A stretch of DNA of 64,000 nucleotides from NCBI GenBank assembly GCA_965216135.1, contig CBDCFL010000023.1:372001-436000 (forward strand), in the 5' to 3' direction. Origin of the DNA: CBDCFL01 sp965216135. GTDB lineage: Bacteria; Pseudomonadota; Alphaproteobacteria; Rhodobacterales; Rhodobacteraceae. Shown here one piece after another: positions 46,528 through 57,171 of the stretch. The notes under the pieces are model-generated. The model had not been told where the DNA came from and did no database searches. It saw only the letters and a list, made by a program, of their open reading frames with translations. The first letter of the stretch is position 1. Every line of letters begins with the position of its first letter. A program made the translations under genes and the position numbers.

Positions 46528-47541
46528 CATTGAACAGGCAACTGGCTCCTGGTGCGCCCATGTCTCTTACATAAAACCGCACTGGCCCTATATCGTGCCC
46601 GCGCCGTATCACGACATGTTCGGGGCAAACCACGTCCCCGACCCGCCATGAAAGCGAGCGGAAAAATGCCCATCCGGTTTACCAAGCGTTCATGGACAAC
46701 CCGATGGGCCGTGCGTTTTCGCGTGATGAGGTCCGGCAAAAAACCATCCCGGCCTATATGGCCCTAATCAAACAATGTAACGACCAGATGGGTCGGTTGT
46801 TTGAATTTCTTGACGAAACCGGGCGCATGGATGACACGATGATCGTCATCACCTCGGATCACGGCGATTATCTGGGCGATCACTGGCTCGGCGAAAAGGA
46901 TCTGTTTCACGAGCCATCCGTGAAAATCCCTTTGATCATCTATGATCCGCGTGCCAGCGCGGACGCGACCCGAGGCACAACCTGCGATGCGCTGGTCGAG
47001 GCGATTGATCTGGTGCCCACTTTTGTCGAAGCCGCTGGCGGCACCCCCGCCAACCATATCCTGGAAGGCCGCTCGCTAATGCCGTTTTTGCACGGCATTC
47101 ACCCCGCACCAAGGCGCGATTATGCGATCAGCGAATACGATTATTCGGCCACCGCGATGTGTTCTGATCTTGGTGTCGAAATTCGCGATGCCCGCTTGTT
47201 CATGGTGACCGATCAGTGCTGGAAGTTCATCCACGCCGAGGGCGGCTTTCGCCCCATGCTGTTTGATCTGGGAGACGACCCAGACGAGCTCAACGACCTC
47301 GCCAGGACCGCCGGATACCAGGATGTCATCGCGCTGATGTATGACCGGCTTTCCAAATGGGCACGCCGTCCGGCCCAGCGCGTAACGCTGTCCGATGCAG
47401 ACATCGCCGCCATACGCAGCCGCTCGCGTCGGCGTGGAATTCTGCTGGGCCTCTATGAGCCGGGCGAAACTGATCCGGAGCTTTCGGCCAAATACCGCGG
47501 CCCGGTACCGCGCAAGGATGATGGCTAGCCCTGATGGCCTG

Positions 47542-49134
47542 TCAGTTTCCGGTCGACAGCAGCCGCGCAAATGTCTTTCGGTCAATAAACCCGCTGACAA
47601 ACAGGTTCTTATCTCTTTGATATTTCCGTATCGCCTGTCTTGTCTTTGGCCCGAATGTTCCGTCAACCAGTCCCGGCTCAAATCCCAGTTGCTCCAGCCG
47701 CCTCTCGGCCAGCAGCCGCGTCAGCGGGCTCGACATCACCTGGGCCTCTTCGCCCCTGGCCTTCGCGACGCGATCCTCGCTCGCCTCGATCTCCTGCAAC
47801 CGCGTCACCGCATCCGCTGCATGCCGCCCGTCGGGATAGGCGCCGAGATAGGCACGGTAGGCTTGCTCGGTATCGGCGTCGTTCGCGTCTTTCCAGGCAG
47901 CCCGCTCCGACGCCCCCGAAGCGGCCTCTAGCTCGGCGAGATTTTTCTCGGCAATATCGGCAAATAGCCCCTGCGGGTAGCGGTCCAGATATTTGCGATA
48001 GCCGTCTTTGGTGCCGTCGCGCCCGGATTGCCGCCAATAGGCAATATCCGCCTCATCTTCCTGATTGCGCTTTTTCTGGGCCTGCGCGGCAATCGCGTCG
48101 ATCGCCGGGGAGTCCAGATAACCGGTCGCGTCAAGATCATTCGCCCGCTGCCAATTGGTGATCGCCGTGCGCGTGCCGCGACCGAAAATGCCATCGACGC
48201 CGTTGGTGTCGAACCCCAGATAGGTCAGGTCGCCCTGAATTTTGGTGCGCCGGCTGCGGCTAAGACCAAGTTCGGCCTCGCCCTGCTGCGCCAGCTCTTC
48301 AGGGCTGGGCGCAAGATCGGCCAAAATGCTGCGCGCCGCGTCTGCGTAATCGCCATCGGGATAGGCGCGCAGAAAGTCCTCGAACGCCTCTGCACTGCCC
48401 GTGGCCTGGGCGCGGGAAAAAGCCTCCAGCTCGCCGCTGGTGGCGTCACCAATATCTGCCGATACCGGTAAAAACGCCACGCCGGCGGGCAGAAACCCCA
48501 GCGCGCGGATATTCTTTGACGCCGATGCGGCGGTCTGCGCAATGCTTTGGCCCTCAATCAGCAGCCCGTCCGCAACGAGGCTCACAAGATCATTTGCGGG
48601 TCCGGTGAAAACCGTCACCCCCTGCGGGATCGGCTGGGTGCCAAAGCCCTGCGCAATGCCCGCGCCCGCGTTCATGCTGGCCAGCGCCTCGCCGACCAGC
48701 AACACCGCCGATCCGGCATGGCCCTCGATCATCTGCAGCAACCCGCCGAGCGACAGCGCCTCATCGCCTTGTGACAACAAATGCGGGCGCGGCGCGTCGC
48801 CGGAATAGAGGAAAGCATCCTGCCGGGTCGAGCCGATATGCCCGGCGGCAATAATCAGCAACCGGTCGGCCTGATCGCTCAGACCGACAAGTGCTGTTCG
48901 CGCCAGACGTAATTTGCTGCTGTCAAGATCGGTGAAGGTCCGCACATCAAAGCCTTCGTCGCGCAGCACCGCGACCAGCGACAACAAACGCGCCGCTTCG
49001 GGAACGTCCGGCAGCGTGTCGTAATTGCGCTGCACAAACAACAGCGCGACGCGCTCGTCTGCCCCAGCCGTGCCGGGCCACAGTAGAGCGGCCAGAATTG
49101 CCGCGAGAAGGTTGAACTTGGCCGGTCCGGACAT
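47542..49134 (-). CDS. Secreted caspase-like protein with two peptidoglycan-binding domains
   Basis: A 530-residue protein. ATG 49134 gives a signal peptide ending GTAGADE. A C14 caspase-like region follows (VALLFVQRNYDTLPDVPEA; LLIIAAGHIGS with the position of the catalytic His). The place where the catalytic Cys is expected reads AVLLVGEALASM, without Cys, so it is probably a pseudo-protease. Two PG_binding_1 domains follow: LTYLGFDTNGVDGIFGRGTR and LEQLGFEPGLVDGTFGPKTR, each continuing with a QR-type helix. Between them are TPR-like repeats (YLDRYPQGLFADIA, YLGAYPDGRHAADA). It probably acts at the cell wall. Confidence 0.75.
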   Translation of the reverse strand: MSGPAKFNLLAAILAALLWPGTAGADERVALLFVQRNYDTLPDVPEAARLLSLVAVLRDEGFDVRTFTDLDSSKLRLARTALVGLSDQADRLLIIAAGHIGSTRQDAFLYSGDAPRPHLLSQGDEALSLGGLLQMIEGHAGSAVLLVGEALASMNAGAGIAQGFGTQPIPQGVTVFTGPANDLVSLVADGLLIEGQSIAQTAASASKNIRALGFLPAGVAFLPVSADIGDATSGELEAFSRAQATGSAEAFEDFLRAYPDGDYADAARSILADLAPSPEELAQQGEAELGLSRSRRTKIQGDLTYLGFDTNGVDGIFGRGTRTAITNWQRANDLDATGYLDSPAIDAIAAQAQKKRNQEDEADIAYWRQSGRDGTKDGYRKYLDRYPQGLFADIAEKNLAELEAASGASERAAWKDANDADTEQAYRAYLGAYPDGRHAADAVTRLQEIEASEDRVAKARGEEAQVMSSPLTRLLAERRLEQLGFEPGLVDGTFGPKTRQAIRKYQRDKNLFVSGFIDRKTFARLLSTGN

Positions 49135-49628
49135 CGCATTCCTCCGATATTTCTGGCTAACCATAGTCGCGTTCGTCAACGATGACCTTGCCATCATTGG
49201 GCAATTCGCCGGGATTCACAATATCTGCGGTGCCGCGCATTTTCAGCACCGTGCGCATGCTGGTCCGTAATGCATCAATGTCGGCCCCGATTGCCTCAAA
49301 GATTACATGTAAAGCGTCGGCATCTCCCTGCCGCCTGGCAATCACCCGCGCACGCGTAACTTCAGGATGGCGCGCCACCAGTTCGGCCACCTGTTCGGGC
49401 CGCACGAACACGCCTTTGATCTTGGTGGTTTGGTCGGCGCGGCCCATCCAGCCGCTGATCCGCATATTGGTGCGCCCGCACGGGCTGGTCCCGCGCAGAA
49501 CCGCCGACAGATCACCAGTAGCAAACCGGATCAGTGGGTAATCGGGGTTGAGCGCGGTCACAACAACTTCACCGACCTCACCGTCGCCAACCCGGTCGCC
49601 CGTGCCGGGGCGCACGATCTCGACAATA

Positions 49629-50790
49629 ATACCAACGGCCCTAGTCGTTGACCGTTTTGGCCCATTGTCTGGTAGTGATTGACGTGATTGCGGTTTTGTC
49701 GTTTGCAAAGAAGTTCCATGCTTCGCAACACCTGTCGACGATCTGCTCATAATTGTCGAAGACGGATATGGCGAGCTTGTTGGCACGCAGATAAGCCCAC
49801 ACATTTTCCATCGGGTTGAGTTCAGGGGAATAGGGCGGGAGTTTGAGCAGGGTGATGTTGTCGGGTACCTCCAGCTCTGCCGAACCGTGCCAGCCAGCGC
49901 CATCCAGAATGAGAAGGGCATGTGCGCCCGATGCGACGGTTTTAGCGATCTCGGCGAGATGCGCGCTCATGGCCTGTGTGTCGGCATGTGGCATGATCAG
50001 AGCGGCCGCTTCAGCCCGTTCCGGGCAGACGGCGCCGAAAATGTAGCTCCAGATATAGCGGGTGTCGCGCGGGGCACGGGGGCGTGTTCCACGCTCGGCC
50101 CAGATACGGGTGAGCGTGCCCTGCTGGCCAACCCGCGCTTCATCCTGAAACCATATCTCCAGGGGCTTGCTGCGGGCTGTTTCCGGCAAGGCTGCTTCTA
50201 CCTCTGCGGCGAAGTTTTTTTAAAAGCCTCCTGTGCATCCGGGTCGGATTTCGGATGCTGCGGGCGCACCGACAGACGTCGAAAGCCCAGGCTTGCCAAT
50301 TGTTTGCCAACAGTTCGCTCATGCATAGTGACGCCGAAGCGCTCTTCGATCTTGCGTTTCAGATCAATGCGCCGCCAGCGCACAACCCCATCGGTTTCGG
50401 GGTCGGGACCCGCCCGAACCATTTCCGCCAACTCCTCCTTCTGTGCCGCGCTCAGCAGACAGGGTGGATCCGGCGGGCGACGGTTGAACAGGCCCGACAC
50501 GCCCTCCGCATTGTAACGGTGGGCCCAATCCCGCAGCGTCTGCCGATCCATGCCGCAGTTTTCTGCCGCCGTCTTGCGGTCAACCCCATCCAGAACCAGG
50601 GCAATCGCCAACATCCGTCGCGCCGCTTTCCCATCCCGGCACCGCGCCGCTTCCTGGCGAAGCTCGCCTGCGGACTTGTCTTTGCGCGTAATCCTTACTG
50701 CCATCAAAGCCTCCCTTGCCTTGATGCCACTGAATCAGATCACGCCGCTCGTGGGAATCCCCTTGAGTCAAATCTGGGGGCCGTTGGTAT
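49629..50790 (-). mobile_element. IS630-family element, type c, copy 2
   Basis: The same element as at 33589-34749, in reverse orientation, flanked by TA and inserted in the PaaK-like ligase gene. Confidence 0.93.
49641..50704 (-). CDS. IS630 transposase (type c), copy 2, two frames
   Basis: Same two-frame organisation as copy 1: first frame 50704 to 50198, second frame to 49641, with the seven-A run at about 50216-50222 at the junction. The DDE motifs are intact. Confidence 0.87.
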
Positions 50791-51567
50791 AACACCCTCG
50801 TCCACGACCATGCCGTCCTGGGCCTCGGTTTCATAAGCGATGTTGCCAAGATCGGCGGTGGCATAATTCTGCAGGCACAATATCCCGCGATCGGCATAAT
50901 CCTGACGCAGCTGTGGGAACAACGCGCCGCCACCCACGCCGGCGCGGGTCAGTTTCAGGTCCAGGCCTATCTCGTCGGCTTTGTCGAGAATGACTTTCAG
51001 ATAATCCGGCGTTCCGGCATAGGCGGTGGCCCCGATGTCATGGGCCGCGCGAACCTGTAACTCCGTCTGACCCGTTCCTGCGGGAATGACCTTTGCTCCA
51101 ACCGCCTGGGCACCGTTTTCAAATATCAACCCCGCCGGTGTCAGATGATAGGAAAAGCAGTTTTGCACAATATCGCCCGGCCCGATGCCCAGCGCGTGCA
51201 GAAACCGGCCGATGCGCCACCAGTCACGGGCGATGCCGCCGGGCTCATAGATCGGCCCCGGGGACTGAAATATATGCGCCACGTTTTTGACCTCGATACC
51301 GCCAAATGGCGGCTTAGCCTTTTGCATGGCCGCCAGATCGAATTTTCGCAGAACCGGCAGATCGGGCAAATCGTCCTGGCCCTTGACCCCTGCAGCAGCG
51401 GCAAGCCAGTCCGGCGACGCAACGCTGATCGCGCGCAATATCGCACCAAGTGCTGCGTCCTGCTCGCGGTGGCGCTCATCGGGGGATCTGGTCTCTAAGC
51501 GGTCATAAAAATCAGTCATATCGTCTCGATCCTGATGTGGCGGCCGGGGACCGGTAGACAGCCCGCC

Positions 51568-52546
51568 TCAAAACTCAACAACCACACTGCCCAGCTTGCC
51601 GCCGGATGCGACCTTGTCATGCGCCGCCGCGACCTGATCCATACCGTGGACTGCAACGACGGCGTGGCTGAGGGCACCACTGTCCAGCCAACCGTTTAAC
51701 TGCGCCTCGCCCCTGCGACGGGCGGCGTCGGGCATCAGATAGACGATCAGCATCCGCAGAGTGATGTTCTTGAACATGAAGCCATAGAATTCCAGCTCCG
51801 GCCTCATCACCGCGGCGGAGGCATAAGAAGCAATCACGCCGCCGGTCCGGATCAGCGCCAGGCTGTCGGCCTGATTTGTGCCGAAATCGACATCCACGAT
51901 CAGATCGACGCCTTGGGCGCCGGTCATTTCCATCACCGCCTCGGTCACATTCGCATCGCGGTAATTTACCCACTCCTCGGCACCTGCATGTGCGGCCTTT
52001 TCGGTCGACGACACCGTGGTGAACACCCGCGCGCCGCCCAGCCGCGCCATCTGGCAGGCGTAGCGCCCGACTGTGCCCGCCCCCGCCGGTGACCAGCACC
52101 GTCTTGCCGTCAACCGGACCCGCGCCAAGCACCGCGTACCAGGCGGTCATCGCTGGTACGCCGAAACACGCGCCTTGCCCAAAACTGGTGCCATCGGGCA
52201 GAACCACCGCCTGATCGGCGGGCAAGGCAATCAGCTCGCCACAGGTTCCATAGGCACGTTTCCACTAGCCGTTCCACAGCCAGACGCGTTGGCCAATCCG
52301 CGCCGGATCGACGCCCGACCCAACGGCCTTGATCACACCCGCACCGTCGGAATGCGGGATGATGCGGGCAAATTCCATCACCGCGCCGGGCTGCGCCCCG
52401 GCCCGCAGTTTCACATCCGAAGGATTAACGCCCGAAGCATGCACGCGCACCAGAACCTCGCCCGCGCCGGGCACTGGGTCAGCCATCTCGCCAATTGTCA
52501 GAACGTCGCTTGCCGCGCCGAAATTTTCATACCAAACCGCGCGCAG
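51568..52546 (-). pseudogene. NADPH:quinone oxidoreductase-like gene, multiply degraded
   Basis: A zinc-independent MDR oxidoreductase. The expected N-terminus (RAVWYENFGAASDVLTIGEM) begins at a CTG (52546) where ATG is expected. The GroES-like part (MADPVPGAGEVLVRVHASG) ends at an in-frame TAG at about 52267, between LWNG and WKRAYGTCGE. The frame then shifts at about 52085 inside the Rossmann motif (VLVTGG, then AGTVGRYACQMARLGG) and ends at 51568. Three independent lesions make sequencing error alone unlikely. It lies between the ligase and livF on the same strand. Confidence 0.85.
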
Positions 52547-52549
52547 GGC

Positions 52550-53374
<825 letters not shown>

Positions 53375-53446
53375 CAGGTTTCTTCTTTGTTGGAAATACT
53401 CAAATATACCCGGCCCACATCTCTGCGGGCCGGATAGTTGCTTAGA

Positions 53447-54730
53447 TCAGTTACACCGCAACTCGATGTTGTTCTCGGCGGCGAAAGCCATCGAGTCCTC
53501 TTCGATCAGGGCGTTGATCAGCTCGGCATCCGGCTCCATGAAGTCGGTGATCAGCGACCAGGTTTTCGCCGACGCATCCCATTGCTGAACCGCGCCAAGG
53601 CCGGGGCCACCGTGGTTTTCACAGGTCACCTGAAACTCCGGGCCAAAACCACCCAGACCAGCCGCTTCCATTTTGGCGTTGGTTATGTTCAGCGCCTCCA
53701 TCCCGTCGCGCATCATGCCCGGCGTGATGTCAGTGGTGCCGTGAATGTCCATCGCCGTTTTGATGGCTTCGGCTGCAAGGAAGGCCGCATAGATCGTCCG
53801 GTTATACAGCACCGTGCCGATATTGCTGCCATCGCCTGCGGCCATGCCCTTGTCGACGATGTGGGTCTGAATATCGTCGAAAATCGGGAAATCTGTGCCC
53901 ACGCCATTCATAGCCAGTGCCTTATAGCCGTTCGCGCCATCACCCGCAGGCAGCACGTCAGCTTCGGCGCCCGACCACCACACACCGATGAAGTTTTCCA
54001 TCGGATAGCGGATATTCGAGGCTTCCTGCACGGCAACCTGGTTCATGACTCCCCAGCCCCACATCAACACGTAATCAGGGTTTTCGCGACGGATTTGCAG
54101 CCATTGTGATTTCTGCTCCTGACCCGGATGGTCAACCGGTATCAGTGTCAGATCGTACCCATGCTTGGTCGCCAGCGCTTCCAGCGTGCGGATCGGCTCT
54201 TTGCCGTAGCCCGAGTTGTGATAGACCAGCGCGATTGACTTGCCGCCCAGATCACCATCGTTTTCGTTCAGCAGATAGTTTATCGCCACAGATGCTGCCT
54301 GCCAATAGTTGGCCGGATAGTTGAACGCATGGCTAAAGACTTTGCCGTTGGCGGCAGAGGTGCGGCCATAGCCCATCGAATGCACCGGAATGTCGTCGGC
54401 CACGCCCTTGGGGATCAGCTGATAGGTGATCCCGGTCGACAACGGCTGGTACACAAGCGCGCCTTCGCCTTTGGTGGCCTCATAGCATTCAACGCCTTTT
54501 TCGGTGTTGTAGCTGGTTTCGCATTCGACGATCTTCACCGGCACGCCGTTAATGCCGCCGTCACGCTCGTTCAGCAGGTTAAAGTAATCGACATAGCCAT
54601 CGGCCAGCGGGATGCCGCCAACCGCATAGGGACCGGTCCGATAGCTTAGCCACGGAATGACCAGATCGGCCATCACCGGACCAGCGGCCATGATGCCGGC
54701 AATTGCCATTGTTGCGAGTTTCAGTTTCAT
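53447..54730 (-). CDS. Branched-chain-amino-acid-type ABC transporter, binding protein
   Basis: A 427-residue Peripla_BP_6 protein. The signal peptide is MKLKLATMAIAGIMAAGPVMA. IPWLSYRTGPYAVGGIPLADG and INGVPVKIVECETSYNTEKG follow the usual layout. It is longer than LivJ/LivK (about 350) and resembles the group in which the periplasmic protein is associated with phenylacetate/CoA ligase genes. Spacing to livM is 47 bp. Confidence 0.88.
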   Translation of the reverse strand: MKLKLATMAIAGIMAAGPVMADLVIPWLSYRTGPYAVGGIPLADGYVDYFNLLNERDGGINGVPVKIVECETSYNTEKGVECYEATKGEGALVYQPLSTGITYQLIPKGVADDIPVHSMGYGRTSAANGKVFSHAFNYPANYWQAASVAINYLLNENDGDLGGKSIALVYHNSGYGKEPIRTLEALATKHGYDLTLIPVDHPGQEQKSQWLQIRRENPDYVLMWGWGVMNQVAVQEASNIRYPMENFIGVWWSGAEADVLPAGDGANGYKALAMNGVGTDFPIFDDIQTHIVDKGMAAGDGSNIGTVLYNRTIYAAFLAAEAIKTAMDIHGTTDITPGMMRDGMEALNITNAKMEAAGLGGFGPEFQVTCENHGGPGLGAVQQWDASAKTWSLITDFMEPDAELINALIEEDSMAFAAENNIELRCN

Positions 54731-54777
54731 ACGAGTATCCTCCGTTGGTTTCGTATTTTCTTCGTTTTAGCCCCGCC

Positions 54778-55854
54778 CTAATGGGGGAAAGGCCATAGTC
54801 GTAATTTCTCCTTGGCCAGCCGCCAAAGCTGGGCCATGCCGTGCGGTTCCATCACCAGAAATCCGATGATCAGCCCGCCAACGATCAGGAATTCCATGTG
54901 CACCGCAAGATCGGTCTGCCAGCCGAGCGTGCCAACCAGTATGTTCTTCAGAATGACCGGCATCTGCACCATGAAGGCCGCCCCCAGAAACGAGCCGAGA
55001 ACCGATCCCAGCCCGCCAATGATCACCATGAACAGGATCAGAAAGCTTTTTTGTATGCCGAAGACTTCACCAACCTCTACCGCGCCAAGGTAAATGGCAA
55101 AGAACAAAGCCCCCGAAATGCCGATGAAAAAGCTGGAAACCGCAAAGGCGGAAAGTTTCGCGGTCAACGGGTTCACCCCGATGATCTCGGCGGCGATATC
55201 CATATCGCGGATCGCCATCCATTTGCGCCCGATCGAGCCGCGCGTCAGGTTGCGGGCCAGCCAGGCCAGTACGGTCACGAAGATCAGGCAGAACATGTAT
55301 TTCGCCCAGGCATCGGTGTTGGCCCCGGTGACAATAACGCCAAAGACATCGCGCTGCGGCGCGTTGATCTGGCCCGAGGCCGAGTAGTTGTAAAACCACG
55401 GCACTTTGTTGAACAGCCAGACCAGAAAAAATTGCGCCGCCAGCGTCGCCACTGCCAAATAGAAGCCTTTGATGCGCAGGCTCGGCAGCCCGAAAATCAA
55501 TCCCACGCCTGTGGTGATCAGCCCGGCCAGCGGCACGTGGACGAACATCGAGACATCAGGAAACGCCGTCATCAGCTTGTAGACCGCATAAGCCCCGACC
55601 GCCATGAACCCGCCGGTCCCCAGGCTGACCTGCCCACAATATCCCGTAAGAATGTTCAGACCCAGCGCGGCGATGATATAGATCAGAACGGGGACAAATA
55701 TCGCATTAGCCCAGTAATCGTTGATGAAAAACGGGACCACCAGAAACGCCACCGCGATCACCGCGTAATAGGCCACCCGATCGAACTTGATCGGAAACGT
55801 CTGATTGTCGGCGACATAGGACGTCTTGAAATCACCTGCTTCGCGGTAGAGCAT
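54778..55854 (-). CDS. Branched-chain-amino-acid-type ABC transporter permease (LivM-like)
   Basis: A 358-residue permease with about ten helices. Signatures are ALGLNILTGYCGQVSLGTGGFMA in two steps (residues 63 onward) and the coupling loop RKWMAIRDMDIAAEIIGVNP. The N-terminus is a 25-residue hydrophilic lead before the first helix. A small membrane protein gene lies between it and livH. Confidence 0.9.
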   Translation of the reverse strand: MLYREAGDFKTSYVADNQTFPIKFDRVAYYAVIAVAFLVVPFFINDYWANAIFVPVLIYIIAALGLNILTGYCGQVSLGTGGFMAVGAYAVYKLMTAFPDVSMFVHVPLAGLITTGVGLIFGLPSLRIKGFYLAVATLAAQFFLVWLFNKVPWFYNYSASGQINAPQRDVFGVIVTGANTDAWAKYMFCLIFVTVLAWLARNLTRGSIGRKWMAIRDMDIAAEIIGVNPLTAKLSAFAVSSFFIGISGALFFAIYLGAVEVGEVFGIQKSFLILFMVIIGGLGSVLGSFLGAAFMVQMPVILKNILVGTLGWQTDLAVHMEFLIVGGLIIGFLVMEPHGMAQLWRLAKEKLRLWPFPH

Positions 55855-55858
55855 CAGG

Positions 55859-56116
55859 CTAATCCTCGTTCTCTAAGCGGTGCGCCAATCGACGCAGGCC
55901 CCAACAAATCACTGCCGTTGCGAAGACGACCGCCAGAATGCCAGGAACATAACCTTTCGATCCGACTACGTAGTAAGTGTCGTGCAGCGCGCGATCTGCG
56001 CCGAATGCGAAATATTGCAACTGGAACAGCAGGAATTGAAGAGCGCTCGCCGCAACCACAAAAATGCCCGCCGCGAGTACTACCCAATGCGCCACCATAA
56101 GATATCTCGACAGCAC
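55859..56116 (-). CDS. Small two-helix membrane protein with an HDTYYVV motif
   Basis: 85 residues, with predicted helices at about 10-32 and 57-77. Residues 44-51 read LHDTYYVV, a motif otherwise known from haem-copper oxidase subunit I, but the AHFHY residues that follow it there are absent (here GSKGYVPG). I do not recognise a named family. The start is GTG 56116, four bases after the livH stop (GTG with TGATGC upstream); an ATG seven codons in is also possible. Being inside the transporter operon, with four bases to livM on the other side, it is likely expressed. Confidence 0.6.
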   Translation of the reverse strand: MLSRYLMVAHWVVLAAGIFVVAASALQFLLFQLQYFAFGADRALHDTYYVVGSKGYVPGILAVVFATAVICWGLRRLAHRLENED

Positions 56117-56119
56117 GCA

Positions 56120-57115
56120 TCACACCCTTTCGATTATCTTGTCGCCGAACAACCCTTGCGGTCGCACCACAAGGACCAAGAGCGCGAGCACAAACGCGAA
56201 CCAGTTCTCAGTAGCACCGCCGATCAGCGGGCCGATGGAGAACTCAAACAGCTTCTCACCCACCCCGATGATCAGCCCACCGACAATCGCGCCGGGGATC
56301 GAGGTAAAGCCGCCCAGCATCAAAACCGGCAACGCCTTCAAGGCGATCAGCGACAGGCTGAACTGCACGCCGGATTTTGACCCCCACATGATGCCCGCCA
56401 CCAGCGCCACGAAACCGGCGATGGACCAGACCAACACCCAGATGAAGCGCAGCGATATGCCAACCGACAGCGCCGCCTGATGGTCGTCCGCCACTGCGCG
56501 CAGGGCCCGGCCCTGTTTGGTATATTGCGAAAACAGTGTCAGCCCGAGCACCAGCAGCGCCGCAACCAGTGTGGCCACCATGTCCAGACGGTCGATAAAG
56601 AAGCCGTAGAATTTATCGGTGCCCAGAAACGCGGTCTTCTCTTCGATCCAAAGCGATCCGCCCTGGGGAATGCCAACGTCCAGCTTTTTGATGTCCGAGC
56701 CCCACATCAGATCGCCGAAGCCTTCCATGAAATAGGCCAGCCCGATGGTCGCCATGAACAGGATGATGTCCGGCTGGTTGACCAGATGGCGCAGGATGTA
56801 TCGCTCCACGACGATCGCCAGCACCACCATGACCCCGATGGTCAGGATGATCGCAAAAACAGCCGGAACCGACCAGCCAAAGCCGTGAATATTGGTGCCA
56901 AGCATGGCGTTGATCAGATGCTGAAACGGCACCTGCCCGTCCATGATCCCGACCAATGTCAGCGCCGCGAACAGCGCCAGCACGCCTTGCGCATAGTTGA
57001 AAATGCCGGAGGCCTTGAAGATCAACACAAAGCCCAGCGCCACCAGCGCGTAAAGCACCCCGGACATCAGCCCGTTGATGGTGACCTCGATGGCGTAGAG
57101 AAGCTGGTCAGGCAT
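56120..57115 (-). CDS. Branched-chain-amino-acid-type ABC transporter permease (LivH-like)
   Basis: A 331-residue permease. NGLMSGVLYALVALGFVLIF and FNYAQGVLALFAA are the typical LivH N-terminus, and GRALRAVADDHQAALSVGIS is the coupling loop. GGFTSIPGAIVGGLIIGVGE follows. It belongs to the same operon as livG upstream and livM downstream. Confidence 0.92.
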   Translation of the reverse strand: MPDQLLYAIEVTINGLMSGVLYALVALGFVLIFKASGIFNYAQGVLALFAALTLVGIMDGQVPFQHLINAMLGTNIHGFGWSVPAVFAIILTIGVMVVLAIVVERYILRHLVNQPDIILFMATIGLAYFMEGFGDLMWGSDIKKLDVGIPQGGSLWIEEKTAFLGTDKFYGFFIDRLDMVATLVAALLVLGLTLFSQYTKQGRALRAVADDHQAALSVGISLRFIWVLVWSIAGFVALVAGIMWGSKSGVQFSLSLIALKALPVLMLGGFTSIPGAIVGGLIIGVGEKLFEFSIGPLIGGATENWFAFVLALLVLVVRPQGLFGDKIIERV

Positions 57116-57139
57116 GGGCGCGCCCTGACACTAGAGTCC

Positions 57140-57168
57140 GACGGATAGCCGACGGATAGCCGACAGCC
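57140..57168. repeat. Short tandem repeat between livG and livH
   Basis: GACGGATAGCC occurs twice in direct tandem (57140-57161) followed by a partial third unit (GACAGCC). It lies in the 56-bp gap between the two genes. Confidence 0.6.
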
Positions 57169-57171
57169 GAA

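Larger units (their letters stand above)
44772..47528 (+). pseudogene. Sulfatase/phosphonate-monoesterase-like gene with two frameshifts and an IS1595 insertion
   Basis: An alkaline-phosphatase-superfamily hydrolase. It starts MNILFIMFDQLRFDYLGC; a frame change at an AAAA run near 44874 precedes YCQSPVCGPSRMSFYTG, where the formylglycine cysteine lies. The frame is cut at about 45415 by the IS1595 type b element. It resumes after the 8-bp duplication CATTGAAC, has a second frame change near 46648, and continues through VITSDHGDYLGDHWLGEKD to the stop at 47528. It resembles phosphonate monoester hydrolases and related sulfatases more than BetC. Its place after choXWV suggests a quaternary-amine ester substrate, which is inference. 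Confidence 0.85.
49157..51519 (-). pseudogene. Phenylacetate-CoA ligase-like AMP-forming ligase, interrupted by IS630
   Basis: The N-terminal part runs from 51519 (MTDFYDRLETRSPDERHREQ) to about 50791 and contains GTGQTELQVRAAHDIGATAYAG. The C-terminal part, from about 49628 to 49157, contains LIRFATGDLSAVL, GRADQTTKIKGVFVRP and MRGTADIV. The IS630 type c copy 2 sits at a TA between EGV and IVEIVRPG; removal of IS and TA restores the frame. PaaK-type ligases of this kind sit next to Liv transporters in roseobacters and activate aromatic or other carboxylic acids to CoA thioesters. Confidence 0.85.

Noticed and set aside
45432..46739. A 435-codon open frame antisense to the IS1595 type b transposase (also at 36087-37181)
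   Set aside because: Same sequence in both copies of the IS because the DNA is the same; the sense frame has the zinc ribbon and DDE core.
54841..56100. A 419-codon open frame antisense to livM
   Set aside because: Composition (His/Gln/Asp/Arg rich) is that of a reverse-complemented membrane-protein gene; livM has the permease motifs.
57140..57168. Operator or phase-variation tract between livG and livH
   Set aside because: Only two and a half 11-bp units; too short to support either claim.
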